64,000 nt of DNA. Source: Deltaproteobacteria bacterium (GTDB lineage: Bacteria > Myxococcota_A > UBA9042). The notes below the pieces were generated by a model that saw nothing but the letters and a program-made list of their open reading frames with translations, was not told the origin of the DNA and ran no database searches. The DNA lies in assembly GCA_020632665.1 (NCBI GenBank), contig JACKFC010000005.1, forward strand, positions 139,658-203,657, written 5' to 3'. The position numbers and the translations under genes were made by a program. Below, one piece after another: positions 27,664 through 36,745 of this stretch. Position 1 is the stretch's first letter. Every line of letters starts with the position of its first letter.

Positions 27664-29916
27664 TCAGCGGACGAAGATCTCGACGCCCTTCTGGCTGCCC
27701 TGGCCGGTGCCGCCGTTGCTGCGGTACCGATTGAGCGACTCCGAGCCGTAGCTGTCCTGCCACTGCCGACCGCTCTCGAGCGTGCCGCCGACGCCGCTGT
27801 AGGAGAGGTTGCCCTTGGCGGTGTCGTAGCAGGGCCAGGACGACGGATCGTCGGTCGTCTGGTTGTTGGTCGCGACGTCGTTGCCGATGCGGGCGCCGCT
27901 GTGGCTGGAGAGGTAGTTCATCCGCCACTTGGCCGGGAATTGGCTGCACATCTTGGTCGGCGCGGCGTAGCCCATCAGCTCTTGCGGCGAGCCCGCGCCC
28001 GAGAGGACCTTCAACTGCACGCCCTGATTCTGGTTGTACGCCGCGCCGCCACCGAGCTTCTGGAAGCGATCGAGCAAGGTTGTGCCGGCCATCGACGGAA
28101 CCTCGAGGACCACCGTCTTGCCGGTCGATTTGTCGCGCAGCATCAGCTGACCGTCGGCGGTCTTGAACGAGTTGAAGGGCTCGTACTTGGCGGAGGTCGA
28201 GGAGAGCTGCGACGGCGGAACGTCGGAGGTGACGGTGCTGCTGGTCCAATGGCTCGATCCGTAGCCGAAGGTCGTCGTGTGGCCCGGCTGAAGCTGCATC
28301 ACCAGCACCCAGCCACCACCCTCTGCCTTGTGTTCGCAATAAACCGGAGACTTGCCTCCAGGGCCGGCGCCATCGGGGTCGAGCCAATAGATCCCGCTCT
28401 TCGCACCCGGATCCAGGGTCAAGATCTCCTTGCAGCTCTTCGCCGGCTGGCCCTTGCTGCCGACCCCGCCGGGCAGGGTCTCGACCAGGTCGAAGTCCAC
28501 GCCGTTGCAGATCATCAGCAGGCGTTGTTTGGCGTCGTAGTAGATGTAGCCGAGCGTCGCGGCGCTGCACGTGACGGGGGCCTTGTCCGCCACCTGCAGC
28601 TGCAGGCCGTTGGTCGCTTGGAAGATGCCCTTGGCGGCGACCTTCTTGTTGCTCAACGTCTGAATCTTGATGCTCCAGTTGATGATGCTGCCGTCGGTCT
28701 TCTTCTCCGTGTCGCAGAGCGCCGCGTTGCCCGGCGCCTGCACGATGCAATAGCTGGTGTCGAGCACCTTCAGCGTCCAGAGGCCCTTGGGGTTCTGTCC
28801 GATCCAATCGCCGGGATTGCCGCTCTTCGGCATCGCGTCGACGCTGAACGTCTTCTCGAAGGTCTTCGCGTCTTTGGCGCCACAGGGATCGCAGAGCGTC
28901 CAGCCGGTCTTCTTGTCGTCCGGCGGCAGGACCTTGATCGAGACGGTCGAGAGATCCGTATTCGCGACGTTGACCGCGAGCTCGAAGGTCTGCGCCGTGC
29001 CGATATCGGGGAAGTCGAGGTTGGCGACGGCGTCATTGCCCGTGTTGTCGGGGATCGCCATGGCCTTGTCGGAGGTCTCCACGGTGTCGACGAACTGGTT
29101 GGCGAGCAGTCCGTTGCTGATCTCGTCGAGCCCGTCGGCCGGCAGCGCACCGGCGATATCCTGGCAGAGCAACGTGCCGTCCGCCGCGATCCCTTTCATC
29201 GCCTGACCCTTGGGGCAACTGCCCGTGGGCGTGGGGATCCCGGTGAGCTTGCTGCCGTCGCCGAGGAAGCTCGTCGCCGTCACCGACTTCGCCACCACGT
29301 CGCCGGAGAAGGTGCCGTTCTTGGCCTTGAACGAATTGCCGCCGAGGTCGATGTCGCCGTCGAAGAGCATCTCGCTGGCCGAGACGCAGCCGGTGCAGGC
29401 CAAGTCGAGCGCAGGGCCGCCCTTGGTTGTGCTGCCGGCGAAGTTGAAGCCGAGCTTGGCGGCAGCGATGGCGCCGTTGCCGATCTGGTCCGCGGTGATG
29501 CAGCCGGTGCAGTTGACCGCGCTCGCCGTCGCTGCCGCGAGCGCGTAGGGCGTGGCGGTCAGCGCCGAACGCGGCAGCTCCGGATCGCTGCCGACCTGGA
29601 TGCCGAGCCAACGCTCGCCGGCCGCAGCGAGGGTCGCGCCGGAGAGCGGCGTCTTGTTGCCGAGCACGACGTGAAAGCGGCCGCTCGCGACCTTGACCGA
29701 GAGGGGACCCTCGGACCACAGCGCCGTCCCACCGCTCGCCGCGGCGTAGAGGGCGAAGGTGAATTCGTAGGTGCCGTCGCTCGCCGGCACGCCACCGGAG
29801 GCGGTCAGGACGCCCTCGACCGCGGTGGTGGTCGGGACCGCCGCGGCGACAGGCGCCGCGAGCGCGGTCGGCAGCATCAGCAGCAAGAAGGTGATCATTC
29901 GGAACGACGGTCGCAT
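27664..29916 (-). CDS. secreted protein with proprotein-convertase P-like and fibrinogen-C-like domains
   Basis: A 750-residue exported protein; ATG 29916 has AGGAGG five bases upstream, and a signal peptide ends near residue 25. Residues ~30-140 are a beta-sandwich seen in phage-tail-like/collar secreted proteins (YEFTFALYAAASGGTALW). Two CTGC motifs follow. A P/homoB-like domain is centred near 300-430 (FELAVNVANTDLSTVSIKVL, WTLKVLDTS). The C-terminal ~230 residues resemble a fibrinogen C-terminal fold (CKEILTLDPGAKSGIYWLDP, VYCEHKAEGGGWVLVMQ). Fibrinogen-like lectin domains bind acetylated sugars in animals; binding here is inference. It is divergent from the SUMF lipoprotein and convergent with the kinase gene, with only 21 bp between stops. 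Confidence 0.75.
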   Translation of the reverse strand: MRPSFRMITFLLLMLPTALAAPVAAAVPTTTAVEGVLTASGGVPASDGTYEFTFALYAAASGGTALWSEGPLSVKVASGRFHVVLGNKTPLSGATLAAAGERWLGIQVGSDPELPRSALTATPYALAAATASAVNCTGCITADQIGNGAIAAAKLGFNFAGSTTKGGPALDLACTGCVSASEMLFDGDIDLGGNSFKAKNGTFSGDVVAKSVTATSFLGDGSKLTGIPTPTGSCPKGQAMKGIAADGTLLCQDIAGALPADGLDEISNGLLANQFVDTVETSDKAMAIPDNTGNDAVANLDFPDIGTAQTFELAVNVANTDLSTVSIKVLPPDDKKTGWTLCDPCGAKDAKTFEKTFSVDAMPKSGNPGDWIGQNPKGLWTLKVLDTSYCIVQAPGNAALCDTEKKTDGSIINWSIKIQTLSNKKVAAKGIFQATNGLQLQVADKAPVTCSAATLGYIYYDAKQRLLMICNGVDFDLVETLPGGVGSKGQPAKSCKEILTLDPGAKSGIYWLDPDGAGPGGKSPVYCEHKAEGGGWVLVMQLQPGHTTTFGYGSSHWTSSTVTSDVPPSQLSSTSAKYEPFNSFKTADGQLMLRDKSTGKTVVLEVPSMAGTTLLDRFQKLGGGAAYNQNQGVQLKVLSGAGSPQELMGYAAPTKMCSQFPAKWRMNYLSSHSGARIGNDVATNNQTTDDPSSWPCYDTAKGNLSYSGVGGTLESGRQWQDSYGSESLNRYRSNGGTGQGSQKGVEIFVR

Positions 29917-30050
29917 AGAGCCTCCTGGCGCCCACGGACGGTGAACGCCCCTGCAGGGTCGCACCTGCCGCGAGAAGATCAATGCCCGCGTTCTTGCCCG
30001 CGAAGGGAGCCGAACGGCGCGACGAAACGAGAGATCTGCGCCGCAATCGA

Positions 30051-30079
30051 TTGCTCCGCCGCTGGCGCGCTGCTAGAAT
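30051..30079 (+). promoter_or_regulatory. sigma-70-type promoter of the SUMF lipoprotein gene
   Basis: TTGCTC at 30051-30056 and TAGAAT at 30074-30079 are separated by exactly 17 bp. This is the best housekeeping-type promoter match in the window. Transcription would start near 30086, giving a leader of about 40 nt before the ATG at 30125. Confidence 0.65.
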
Positions 30080-30124
30080 CATGGGCATCGACTCCCCGCG
30101 GCCGAGGCCGCTTCCGAGGCTTCC

Positions 30125-31438
30125 ATGACTTCGATCCGCCTTCGCTTGGCGCGCACTGCGACGCTCGCGCTCGTCCTCACCAGCCTCGCCGCGTGCTCCG
30201 GCACGACCGGCAAGAAGGTCGTCTCCGGCGGCAGCGGCGACGCCGGCGCGGATGGGACCGAGTCCGACGGCACCGAGGCTGACGGCGCCGGCGTCGACAG
30301 CGTCGGCAACGATACCGCCACCAGCGTCGGTGATGCGGTCGCAGGCGACGTGACGACGGATATCAGCGTCGGCGTCGACAGCGGCAAGACCGAAGACGCA
30401 GCGACGAGCGATACCGCGACCGCCGATGCCGCCGTCACGGACACGGTAGCGACCGACACCGCGACGACCGACACCGCGACGACGGACACGGTGACGACCG
30501 ACACCGCGACGACCGACACCGCGACGACCGACACCGCGACGACGGACACCGCGACGACGGACACCGCGACGACGGACACGGTGACGACCGACACCGCGAC
30601 GACGGACACCGCGACGACCGACACCGCGACGACGGACACGGCGACGACCGACACGGCGACCACCGACGCCGGCGGTGGCCTCGACAATTCGCTCTGCAAG
30701 GGCAGCGCCGGGCCCTCGGGGGTCAACGTCGGCGGCTATTGCATCGACAGCACCGAGGTGACCAACGGCCATTACGCCGCCTTCCTCGCGGCGAAGAACG
30801 GCGACGTCAGTGGCCAGCCGGCGACCATTTGCGACTTCAATACCTCGTACACGCCGCAGGTCTGGCCGGCCGCGGGTGCCGACGATCTGCCCGTCGGCGG
30901 CGTCGATTGGTGCGATGCCGCTGCGTATTGCGCCTGGGCCGGCAAGCGCCTCTGCGGCAAGATCGGCGGCGGCATGATCGATCTCTCGGTCGACCAGCAG
31001 GTCGCGACGACGGCCGCGAACAACGCCTCGCAGAGCGAGTGGTACAACGCCTGCAGCAAGGGCGGTGTGCAGAAATACCCCTACGGCGACACCTTCGGCC
31101 TGACGACCTGCAACGGCCGCGGCAGCGACGGCTCCGGCAACGCCGACGGCACCTCCGGCAAGGTCCTCGGCCTGCAGCCCGTGAAGTCCTACGCCAGCTG
31201 CGTCGGCGGCTACCCCGGCCTCTACGACATGGCCGGCAATACCCACGAGTGGACCAACGAGTGCAAGGCGACCAAGGGCAAGTTCGACAACTGCGCCACC
31301 CGCGGCGGCAACTCCTACGGCAGCGCCGAGAATACGCTCTGCACGTGGAACTACGCCTACGCCTATTCGCAGCGGCTCTACCAATACCTGCACGTCGGCT
31401 TCCGCTGCTGCGCGGATCTCAAGGCTGCGGGCGAATAG
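30125..31438 (+). CDS. lipoprotein with Thr/Asp repeat stalk and formylglycine-generating-enzyme-like domain
   Basis: A 437-residue lipoprotein, lipobox LAAC with Cys24. Residues ~30-104 are Asp/Gly/Thr-rich. Residues 105-179 are 15 tandem pentapeptides of the form TDTAT. From about 185 to the end is a SUMF1/FGE-like fold (VGGYCIDSTEVTNGHYAAFL, DWCDAAAYCAWAGKRLCG, GLYDMAGNTHEWTNEC, YLHVGFRCC). True formylglycine-generating enzymes activate sulfatases; surface lipoproteins of this type usually lack that activity and are thought to bind ligands, so I do not call it an enzyme. No sulfatase gene is near. A good promoter lies at 30051-30079. The stalk is encoded by a 15-bp minisatellite likely to change in length. 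Confidence 0.85.
   Translation: MTSIRLRLARTATLALVLTSLAACSGTTGKKVVSGGSGDAGADGTESDGTEADGAGVDSVGNDTATSVGDAVAGDVTTDISVGVDSGKTEDAATSDTATADAAVTDTVATDTATTDTATTDTVTTDTATTDTATTDTATTDTATTDTATTDTVTTDTATTDTATTDTATTDTATTDTATTDAGGGLDNSLCKGSAGPSGVNVGGYCIDSTEVTNGHYAAFLAAKNGDVSGQPATICDFNTSYTPQVWPAAGADDLPVGGVDWCDAAAYCAWAGKRLCGKIGGGMIDLSVDQQVATTAANNASQSEWYNACSKGGVQKYPYGDTFGLTTCNGRGSDGSGNADGTSGKVLGLQPVKSYASCVGGYPGLYDMAGNTHEWTNECKATKGKFDNCATRGGNSYGSAENTLCTWNYAYAYSQRLYQYLHVGFRCCADLKAAGE
30437..30661 (+). repeat. 15-bp coding minisatellite, 15 units
   Basis: Fifteen head-to-tail copies of a 15-bp unit close to GACACCGCGACGACC encode TDT(A/V)(T/A). Copies differ only at a few silent positions and three Ala-to-Val changes. 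Because the period is a multiple of three, unit gain or loss keeps the frame and only alters stalk length. Confidence 0.92.
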
Positions 31439-31455
31439 CGCCGGCGCCCTTCGGG

Positions 31456-32148
31456 TCAATCCGGCAGCGACCAATCGATCGGCGCGTCGCCTCGCTCTTG
31501 CAGGAAGGCGTTGACGCGCGAGAAGTGCTTGCAGCCGAAAAAGCCACGATGCGCCGAGAGTGGCGACGGATGCGGGGCACGGAGCACCAAGTGGCGCCGG
31601 CGATCGATGAACGCCGCCTTGCGCTGCGCGTGGCTGCCCCAGAGCAGGAAGGCGACGCCCTGCCGGCCGCTGTCGATCTCGCGCAGCACACGGTCGGTAA
31701 AGGGATGCCAGCCGCGGTCCGCGTGGCTGCCGGCTTGGTGCGCACGCACGGTCAACGAGGCGTTGAGCAGCAGCACGCCTTGGTCGGCCCAATGCAGCAG
31801 CTCGCCGTGGCGCGGCATCGCGACGCCGAGGTCGGTGCCCAGCTCCTTGAAGATATTGACCAACGACGGTGGCATCGGGACGCCACGACGGACCGAGAAC
31901 GAGAGGCCGTGGGCCTGGCCTGGGCCGTGGTAGGGGTCTTGCCCGAGGATGACGACGCGGACCTGGTCGAAGGGGACGCGGTCGAGCGCGGCGAAGATCT
32001 CCGGCCCCGGCGGGAAGACGTGCTGTCCGGCGCGCTTCTCCTCGAGCAAGAAGGCCCGGAGATCCGCCATTCCCTGCGTCTCGAAGACGTCGCCGAGTCG
32101 CTCCAACCAACTCGGATGCAGGCGAACGGTGCGCTCCGCCGCGCTCAT
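31456..32148 (-). CDS. ung: uracil-DNA glycosylase, family 1
   Basis: A 230-residue Ung that removes uracil from DNA in base excision repair. The water-activating motif is GQDPYHGPGQAHGLSF with Asp71. The C-terminal catalytic and intercalation loop is APHPSPLSAHRGFFG. LLLNASLTVRAHQAGSH matches the uracil pocket. Length is standard. ATG 32148 overlaps the stop of the EcsC gene as ATGA, so a repair enzyme is the last cistron of a metabolic operon. Nothing suggests loss of function. Any functional link with the upstream acyl-CoA genes is not evident. Confidence 0.96.
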   Translation of the reverse strand: MSAAERTVRLHPSWLERLGDVFETQGMADLRAFLLEEKRAGQHVFPPGPEIFAALDRVPFDQVRVVILGQDPYHGPGQAHGLSFSVRRGVPMPPSLVNIFKELGTDLGVAMPRHGELLHWADQGVLLLNASLTVRAHQAGSHADRGWHPFTDRVLREIDSGRQGVAFLLWGSHAQRKAAFIDRRRHLVLRAPHPSPLSAHRGFFGCKHFSRVNAFLQERGDAPIDWSLPD

Positions 32149-33134
32149 GGCTTGCTCCACGGCTTGTCCCCGGGTGGCGGCAGCGCGCGGGCGGCGTCTT
32201 CGAAGGCGAGGCGGACAGCGTCGTGGCCGTGCCGCTTCTCCAGCAGGCGCAGGCCGAAGTGATAGCGCGCGACCTGGTGGTAGTGGTCGAGGAAGGCGAC
32301 GTTCATCCCCGCCGCCGTGGCCGCGCCGATGACGGGCAGCAGCTGCAGCGCCGTCTTCTGCCCGACGACGGTGCCGAAGCGCGGCACCAGCTTGGCCAGC
32401 AGCTCGCCGACCATGCCGCCCTTGCCGCGCAGCACTGCCTTGGCGACCTCGTCGGCACTGGAGCTCGCGGCCCAGCGCGCGACCGTCTGCAGGCCACGCT
32501 GCAGGCCGACGCGCGAGGCGTAATAGCTGGTCTGGTGGCCGGCGACGTCGGCGGCTTCGTCCCCGCGGCGACCGTCGCCCATGGCGAAGACCGCGACGCA
32601 GGCCAGCCGCTCGGCCGGATCGTCGAGATCGACGCCCATCTGCGCCGCGATATCGGCGATCGCGCGCAACATCACGATGGTCGTCGCCGGTAGCTCCAGC
32701 GGGAGCGCCGCGGCGCCCCACATCCCGCCGGCGAAGCCCGCCGCGCCGACGGCCATCGTATGCGCGCTACCGCGGTGGAAGGTGGCCGCCACGAGTTCAC
32801 GAATCGGCGCGTTGGGATCGATCGGGCCCCGGCGGGGCAGGCGAACCAGCGCCATTTCCATCGCGCGGCGCAGCGCCGCTTCGGTGGCGCGGTCGACCAA
32901 CTTGCCGGCGGGCCCGGGCAGCCGCCGCAACAAGGCCTCGGCTGGCTTGCCGATCGTGTTGCTGGCGCGGATCAGGAAGCCCGGCCGTTCGAGGTAGGCG
33001 GCGGCCTCGCGGACGAATTCCTGCGCCTCGGCGTCCAGCGCCCGGTGGGGGGCCGACGCGGCGTCACTCGGTCCCTCACCGACCAACTCTGCGTCGATGA
33101 TCCCGTCGTCGCCGAAACCGTCGTCGTGCCCCAT
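32145..33134 (-). CDS. EcsC family protein
   Basis: A 329-residue protein of the EcsC family (PF12787). It has an acidic N-terminus, then alanine-rich helices including the family core AAGFAGGMWGAAALPLELPATT and a second hydrophobic stretch LLPVIGAATAAGMNVAFLDH followed by YHQVARYHFGL. Family members associate with membranes; the Bacillus founder was linked to the Ecs ABC transporter but its biochemical role is unclear. ATG 33134 has GGAGGGAGAGG upstream. It lies 21 bp after the mutase gene and overlaps ung by 4 bp, so it belongs to the ccr-mcd-ecm operon. Confidence 0.85.
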   Translation of the reverse strand: MGHDDGFGDDGIIDAELVGEGPSDAASAPHRALDAEAQEFVREAAAYLERPGFLIRASNTIGKPAEALLRRLPGPAGKLVDRATEAALRRAMEMALVRLPRRGPIDPNAPIRELVAATFHRGSAHTMAVGAAGFAGGMWGAAALPLELPATTIVMLRAIADIAAQMGVDLDDPAERLACVAVFAMGDGRRGDEAADVAGHQTSYYASRVGLQRGLQTVARWAASSSADEVAKAVLRGKGGMVGELLAKLVPRFGTVVGQKTALQLLPVIGAATAAGMNVAFLDHYHQVARYHFGLRLLEKRHGHDAVRLAFEDAARALPPPGDKPWSKP

Positions 33135-33155
33135 CCTCTCCCTCCGGCGGAGGCG

Positions 33156-35075
33156 TCAGCCTGCGGTCGCGGCGCGGACGAATGCGGCCACGATCTCGGG
33201 CGAACGCGCCCCCGGTCCGAAGATGTCGACAACCCCCTCGGCGCGCAACGCCGGGTGATCTTCGGCGGGGATGATGCCGCCCATCAGCACGGGCAGCTCT
33301 GGCGCGCCGAGGTCCTGCAGGGCGCTGCGGACCGCGCCGGCGATCCAGCCGTGCGCTCCCGAGAGGCTGGAGAGGCCGATCGCGTCGACGCCTTCGCTGA
33401 CCGCCGCGTGGGCGATCGCTTCGGGGGCGTGGCCCGGGCCGAGCCAGACCACCTCGGCGCCGGCGTCGCGCAGCGTCATCGCGAGCAAGCGAAGGGCGTT
33501 GGTATGACCGTCGAGGCCGGCCTTGGCGAGCAGGACGCGGAGCTTGCGGCCGCCGGGCAGGGCGATCGGCGCGACCTCGTCGCGGGCTTTGGCCGCCATG
33601 TCCACGCCGAGGGGCGCCGACCAACGCGCGCCGAAGACCTCGGTCAGCGCCAGGGTCCACTCGCCGGTCGTGCCGCCGGCGCGGGCGAACGCGACCGACG
33701 CCTCGATCACGTCGCCATCCTCGCGAGCGGCGGCGATGAGGGCTTCTCGCGCCGTGCGCCACGCCTCTGGGTCGCGCGACGCACGCCAGCCGGCCAACGC
33801 CGCGGTCCGCGCGTCGCCGATCGCCATCGCGTCGGGCTGCTCTTCCGGTGCGGCGTCCTTCGCCACGGCCACCGCCTCCTCGAAGGCGTTGACCCCCACC
33901 AGCACGCGCTCGCCGGATTCGACCGCGGCGATATAGCCGGCCATGCGGCGGCCCAGCAGGGCGGAGAGGTCGAGAATCGTCGCGCCGTAGCCGCGCTGCA
34001 GCCCGGCGTCGATGATCGCCCGGGCGGCGGCGATGGTCTCCGCCGTCGCCTTCTCGATGACGTGCGAGCCGGCGAAGATGTCGGGGAAATCGGCGATCCC
34101 CGTCTCGTGCATCCAGACCTGTTGGGTGCGCAGGGCGAGGGTCTGCTCGCCGACGTCGGGCAGGCCGAGCGCCTCGCGGAAGCCGGGAAGCTGCAGCGCG
34201 CCGACCCGCGCGTCCGCCGAGCCCAGGACCGGCAGGCAGGAGAGCGCGATGCGGACGATGTTCACCTCGGGCTGCTGCGCCGTCAGGGTCAGCGAGCGCA
34301 CCTGGCAGCCGGCGCGGAACCGCGGCCGCACGCCGTAGCGTTCTTCGCACAGATCCGGCCAGAGCTGGCTGTAGGCCCGGACCTTGGCGATCTCGGGCAC
34401 CAACTCGATGCCGGAGTTGATGAAGAACGAGATCGCCGAGACCGCTTGCTCGAAGGCCGCGCGCGGCATCGCGCCCTGCACCGCGTCGAGCAGGAAGATG
34501 GCACCGAGCAGGGCGAAGCCAACCTCCTCTTCTGCCGTCGCGCCCGACTCCATCAGGTGGTAGCCGCAGCAGTTCGTCGGGTTCCAGCGCGGCGTGTGGC
34601 GCACCGAGGCGAGGATCAGCGCGCGGCTGAGGCGGAAGCTCGCCTCGGGCTCGAAGACGTAGGTGCCGCGGGCGACGAACTCCTTCAGCATATCGTTCTG
34701 CGTCGTGCCACGGAGCAGCGCGCGGTCGACGCCGCGCTCGTCGGCGAGCGCCAGGTAGAGCGCGTAGAGCCACGGCGCGGTCGCGTTGATCGTCATGCTC
34801 GTATTGGCGGTCGCGAGATCGATGCCCTCGAAGAGCTCCCGCATATCACCGAGGTGGCTGACGCTGACGCCGGTCCGGCCGACCTCGCCGCGGGCCATGG
34901 CGGCGTCGGCGTCGTAGCCGCATTGGGTCGGCAAATCGAAGGCGACCGAGAGGCCACGCTGGCCGCGCGCCAGGTTGTCGCGGAAGCGCAGGTTGGTGCT
35001 CGCCGCGTCGCCGAAGCCGGCGTAGGTGCGGATGATCCAGGGCGGTCGGCGGGAGGAACCCGCGGCGGCGCTCAC
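33156..35075 (-). CDS. B12-dependent acyl-CoA mutase, ethylmalonyl-CoA mutase-like
   Basis: A 639-residue mutase of the methylmalonyl-CoA mutase superfamily, which rearranges the carbon skeleton of acyl-CoAs with adenosylcobalamin. The TIM-barrel part has RTYAGFGDAASTNLRFR, GLSVAFDLPTQCGYD, VSVSHLGDM, TSMTINATAPW, GTTQNDMLKEFVARGTY and NPTNCCGYHLMESGATAEEE. VSHLGDM, TQND and NPTN are closer to ethylmalonyl-CoA mutase than to classical MCM. The C-terminal B12 domain has AGLDGHTNA with Asp522 and His524, but the usual glycine of DxHxxG is Ala527. The reaction expected from context is ethylmalonyl-CoA to methylsuccinyl-CoA. It overlaps the dehydrogenase gene by 4 bp. No chaperone (MeaB-like) gene is near. 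Confidence 0.82.
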   Translation of the reverse strand: MSAAAGSSRRPPWIIRTYAGFGDAASTNLRFRDNLARGQRGLSVAFDLPTQCGYDADAAMARGEVGRTGVSVSHLGDMRELFEGIDLATANTSMTINATAPWLYALYLALADERGVDRALLRGTTQNDMLKEFVARGTYVFEPEASFRLSRALILASVRHTPRWNPTNCCGYHLMESGATAEEEVGFALLGAIFLLDAVQGAMPRAAFEQAVSAISFFINSGIELVPEIAKVRAYSQLWPDLCEERYGVRPRFRAGCQVRSLTLTAQQPEVNIVRIALSCLPVLGSADARVGALQLPGFREALGLPDVGEQTLALRTQQVWMHETGIADFPDIFAGSHVIEKATAETIAAARAIIDAGLQRGYGATILDLSALLGRRMAGYIAAVESGERVLVGVNAFEEAVAVAKDAAPEEQPDAMAIGDARTAALAGWRASRDPEAWRTAREALIAAAREDGDVIEASVAFARAGGTTGEWTLALTEVFGARWSAPLGVDMAAKARDEVAPIALPGGRKLRVLLAKAGLDGHTNALRLLAMTLRDAGAEVVWLGPGHAPEAIAHAAVSEGVDAIGLSSLSGAHGWIAGAVRSALQDLGAPELPVLMGGIIPAEDHPALRAEGVVDIFGPGARSPEIVAAFVRAATAG

Positions 35076-36745
35076 GAAGCGGCCTTGGCGGCGAGGGCGT
35101 CACGCAGCAGCGCGCGCGCGATGACCAGGATCGCCAGGACCTCTTCGGCACCTTCGAAGATCGAGAGCACGCGGGCGTCCTGCCAATAGCGGCTGACCGC
35201 GTATTCCTCGGAGTAGCCCATGCCGCCGTGCAGCTGCATCGCCTCGCGCGAGACGGCCTCGGCGTCCTTGCAGGCGAGCAGCTTGACCAGGCTGGCGTCG
35301 ACGTCGCCCTGGTGGTCGTCCATCGCGTCGCAGACCTGCAGCGTCATCTGCCGCGAGAGCGCGATCGCGGCGGCCATATCGACCAATTTGCGGCGGACCA
35401 GCGGCAGGCTGCCGAGGTCGCGGCCGAAGACGCGGCGCTCGTTGCAATAGGCGACGGCGCTGCGCAGGGCGGCCTCCATCACGCCGACGGCGCGCGCCGC
35501 GGTCTGGATGCGACCACCGGCGAAGCCCTTCATCTGCAGGACGAATCCGCCGCCCAGCTCGCCGACCCGCAGGTCGTCGGGGACGAACCAATTCTCGAAG
35601 AAGCAGGTGAAGCTGTGCATGCCGCGGTAGCCGACGGTCGGGATCGCGCGGCCGGAGAGCGTGCCGCCACGGCCGTCCTCGTGCGCGAAGCTGCGGTCGT
35701 CCGCCGGCGCCTTGGTCGGCGGCTTCGGCACCAGGAAGAGCGTCAAGCCCTTGGCACCCGAATCCGCGGCGCCGGTGCGGGCGAGGACGAGCAGCACGCT
35801 GGCGCGGCCGGCGAAGGTGCACCAGGTCTTCTCGCCGTTGAGCAGCCAGCCACCCTCGGTCGGCTCGGCGGCGAGGCGCAGGCTGGCGACGTCGGAGCCG
35901 GCGCCGGGCTCGGTCACGGCGATGCCGACGATCTCCTCACCCGAGGCGATGCGTGGCAGCCAATGCTTCTTCTGCTCCTTCGTGCCGCCGGCGAGCAGCG
36001 CCTTGCTGGCGATCTCGGGGCGGGTGATCACCGAGCCGCCGGCGCCGAGGCTGGCCCGCGAGAGCTCCTCGGTGGCGAGCGCCATCGCGCGGTGATCGAT
36101 GAAGTGACCACCCCAATCCGGCGGGATGGTGATGCCGAGCGCGCCGATCTCGGCGTAGGCCGAGAGCAGCTCCTCGGGCAGCAGCGCGTCCTCGCGGTGG
36201 ATATGCTCCGCCAGCGGGGCGACCTTCTCATCGGCGAAGTCACGGAACAGGCTGCGGATATCCTCGTGGTCGCCGGAGAGCGCGTAGCTCGCCGCGGTCG
36301 AGGCGCCGCCGCCCAAGATCCAGCCAGCGAGGGCGTCGGTCGCCTCCGACCCCACCGCCTCGGCCAGCGCCGCCCGCGTCGCGGCGTCGAGCTCGACCTC
36401 GACGTCGACGCCGCCAGCGAAGAGATCCGCCGCCGCCGCGATCGCCGAGCGCACCGAGCGAATCCGCTGCGCGACGGCGTAGCGGGCCAGCGCGCGCTGC
36501 CGGCTCGACTCGGGCAGCCCCGAGAACGCCGCGAGCAACGCGCGGCTGGCGCGCAGCTCGGCGACCCAACGCGCCAGTTCGAACGCCGCCTCGCCGTGGG
36601 CGTGCAGCCGGCTGGTCGAGAGCGAAAAGGGTCGCTTCGGATCTTCGGTCGCTGCTGCGAGGGCGTCGGTGAGCGCGGCGGTCGCCGCCTCTGCAGCCGA
36701 AAGTCCGGATTGCAGGGCGGCGTCGAGGGCGGCGGCTTCGATCAT
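35072..36745 (-). CDS. acyl-CoA dehydrogenase, methylsuccinyl-CoA dehydrogenase-like
   Basis: A 557-residue FAD acyl-CoA dehydrogenase. Ordinary members have about 380 residues; this one carries an N-terminal extension of about 160 residues, as does methylsuccinyl-CoA dehydrogenase (Mcd). The catalytic part has VTEPGAGSDVASL, GEKTWCTFAGRA, CNERRVFGRDLGSLPLV, LHGGMGYSEEYAVSRYWQDA and SIFEGAEEV with the likely base Glu. In the ethylmalonyl-CoA pathway Mcd makes mesaconyl-CoA from methylsuccinyl-CoA. The flanking Ccr-like and Ecm-like genes, both overlapping by 4 bp, support this substrate. A branched-chain or other acyl-CoA substrate remains possible. Confidence 0.82.
   Translation of the reverse strand: MIEAAALDAALQSGLSAAEAATAALTDALAAATEDPKRPFSLSTSRLHAHGEAAFELARWVAELRASRALLAAFSGLPESSRQRALARYAVAQRIRSVRSAIAAAADLFAGGVDVEVELDAATRAALAEAVGSEATDALAGWILGGGASTAASYALSGDHEDIRSLFRDFADEKVAPLAEHIHREDALLPEELLSAYAEIGALGITIPPDWGGHFIDHRAMALATEELSRASLGAGGSVITRPEIASKALLAGGTKEQKKHWLPRIASGEEIVGIAVTEPGAGSDVASLRLAAEPTEGGWLLNGEKTWCTFAGRASVLLVLARTGAADSGAKGLTLFLVPKPPTKAPADDRSFAHEDGRGGTLSGRAIPTVGYRGMHSFTCFFENWFVPDDLRVGELGGGFVLQMKGFAGGRIQTAARAVGVMEAALRSAVAYCNERRVFGRDLGSLPLVRRKLVDMAAAIALSRQMTLQVCDAMDDHQGDVDASLVKLLACKDAEAVSREAMQLHGGMGYSEEYAVSRYWQDARVLSIFEGAEEVLAILVIARALLRDALAAKAAS

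Noticed and set aside
30079..30726. Minus-strand open frame of VVAVS repeats opposite the SUMF lipoprotein
   Set aside because: It is the antisense reading of the 15-bp minisatellite and has no ribosome site or independent coding signal.
30125..31438. Calling the SUMF-like lipoprotein a true formylglycine-generating enzyme
   Set aside because: It is a lipoprotein with no sulfatase nearby, and I could not identify the catalytic cysteine pair with confidence.
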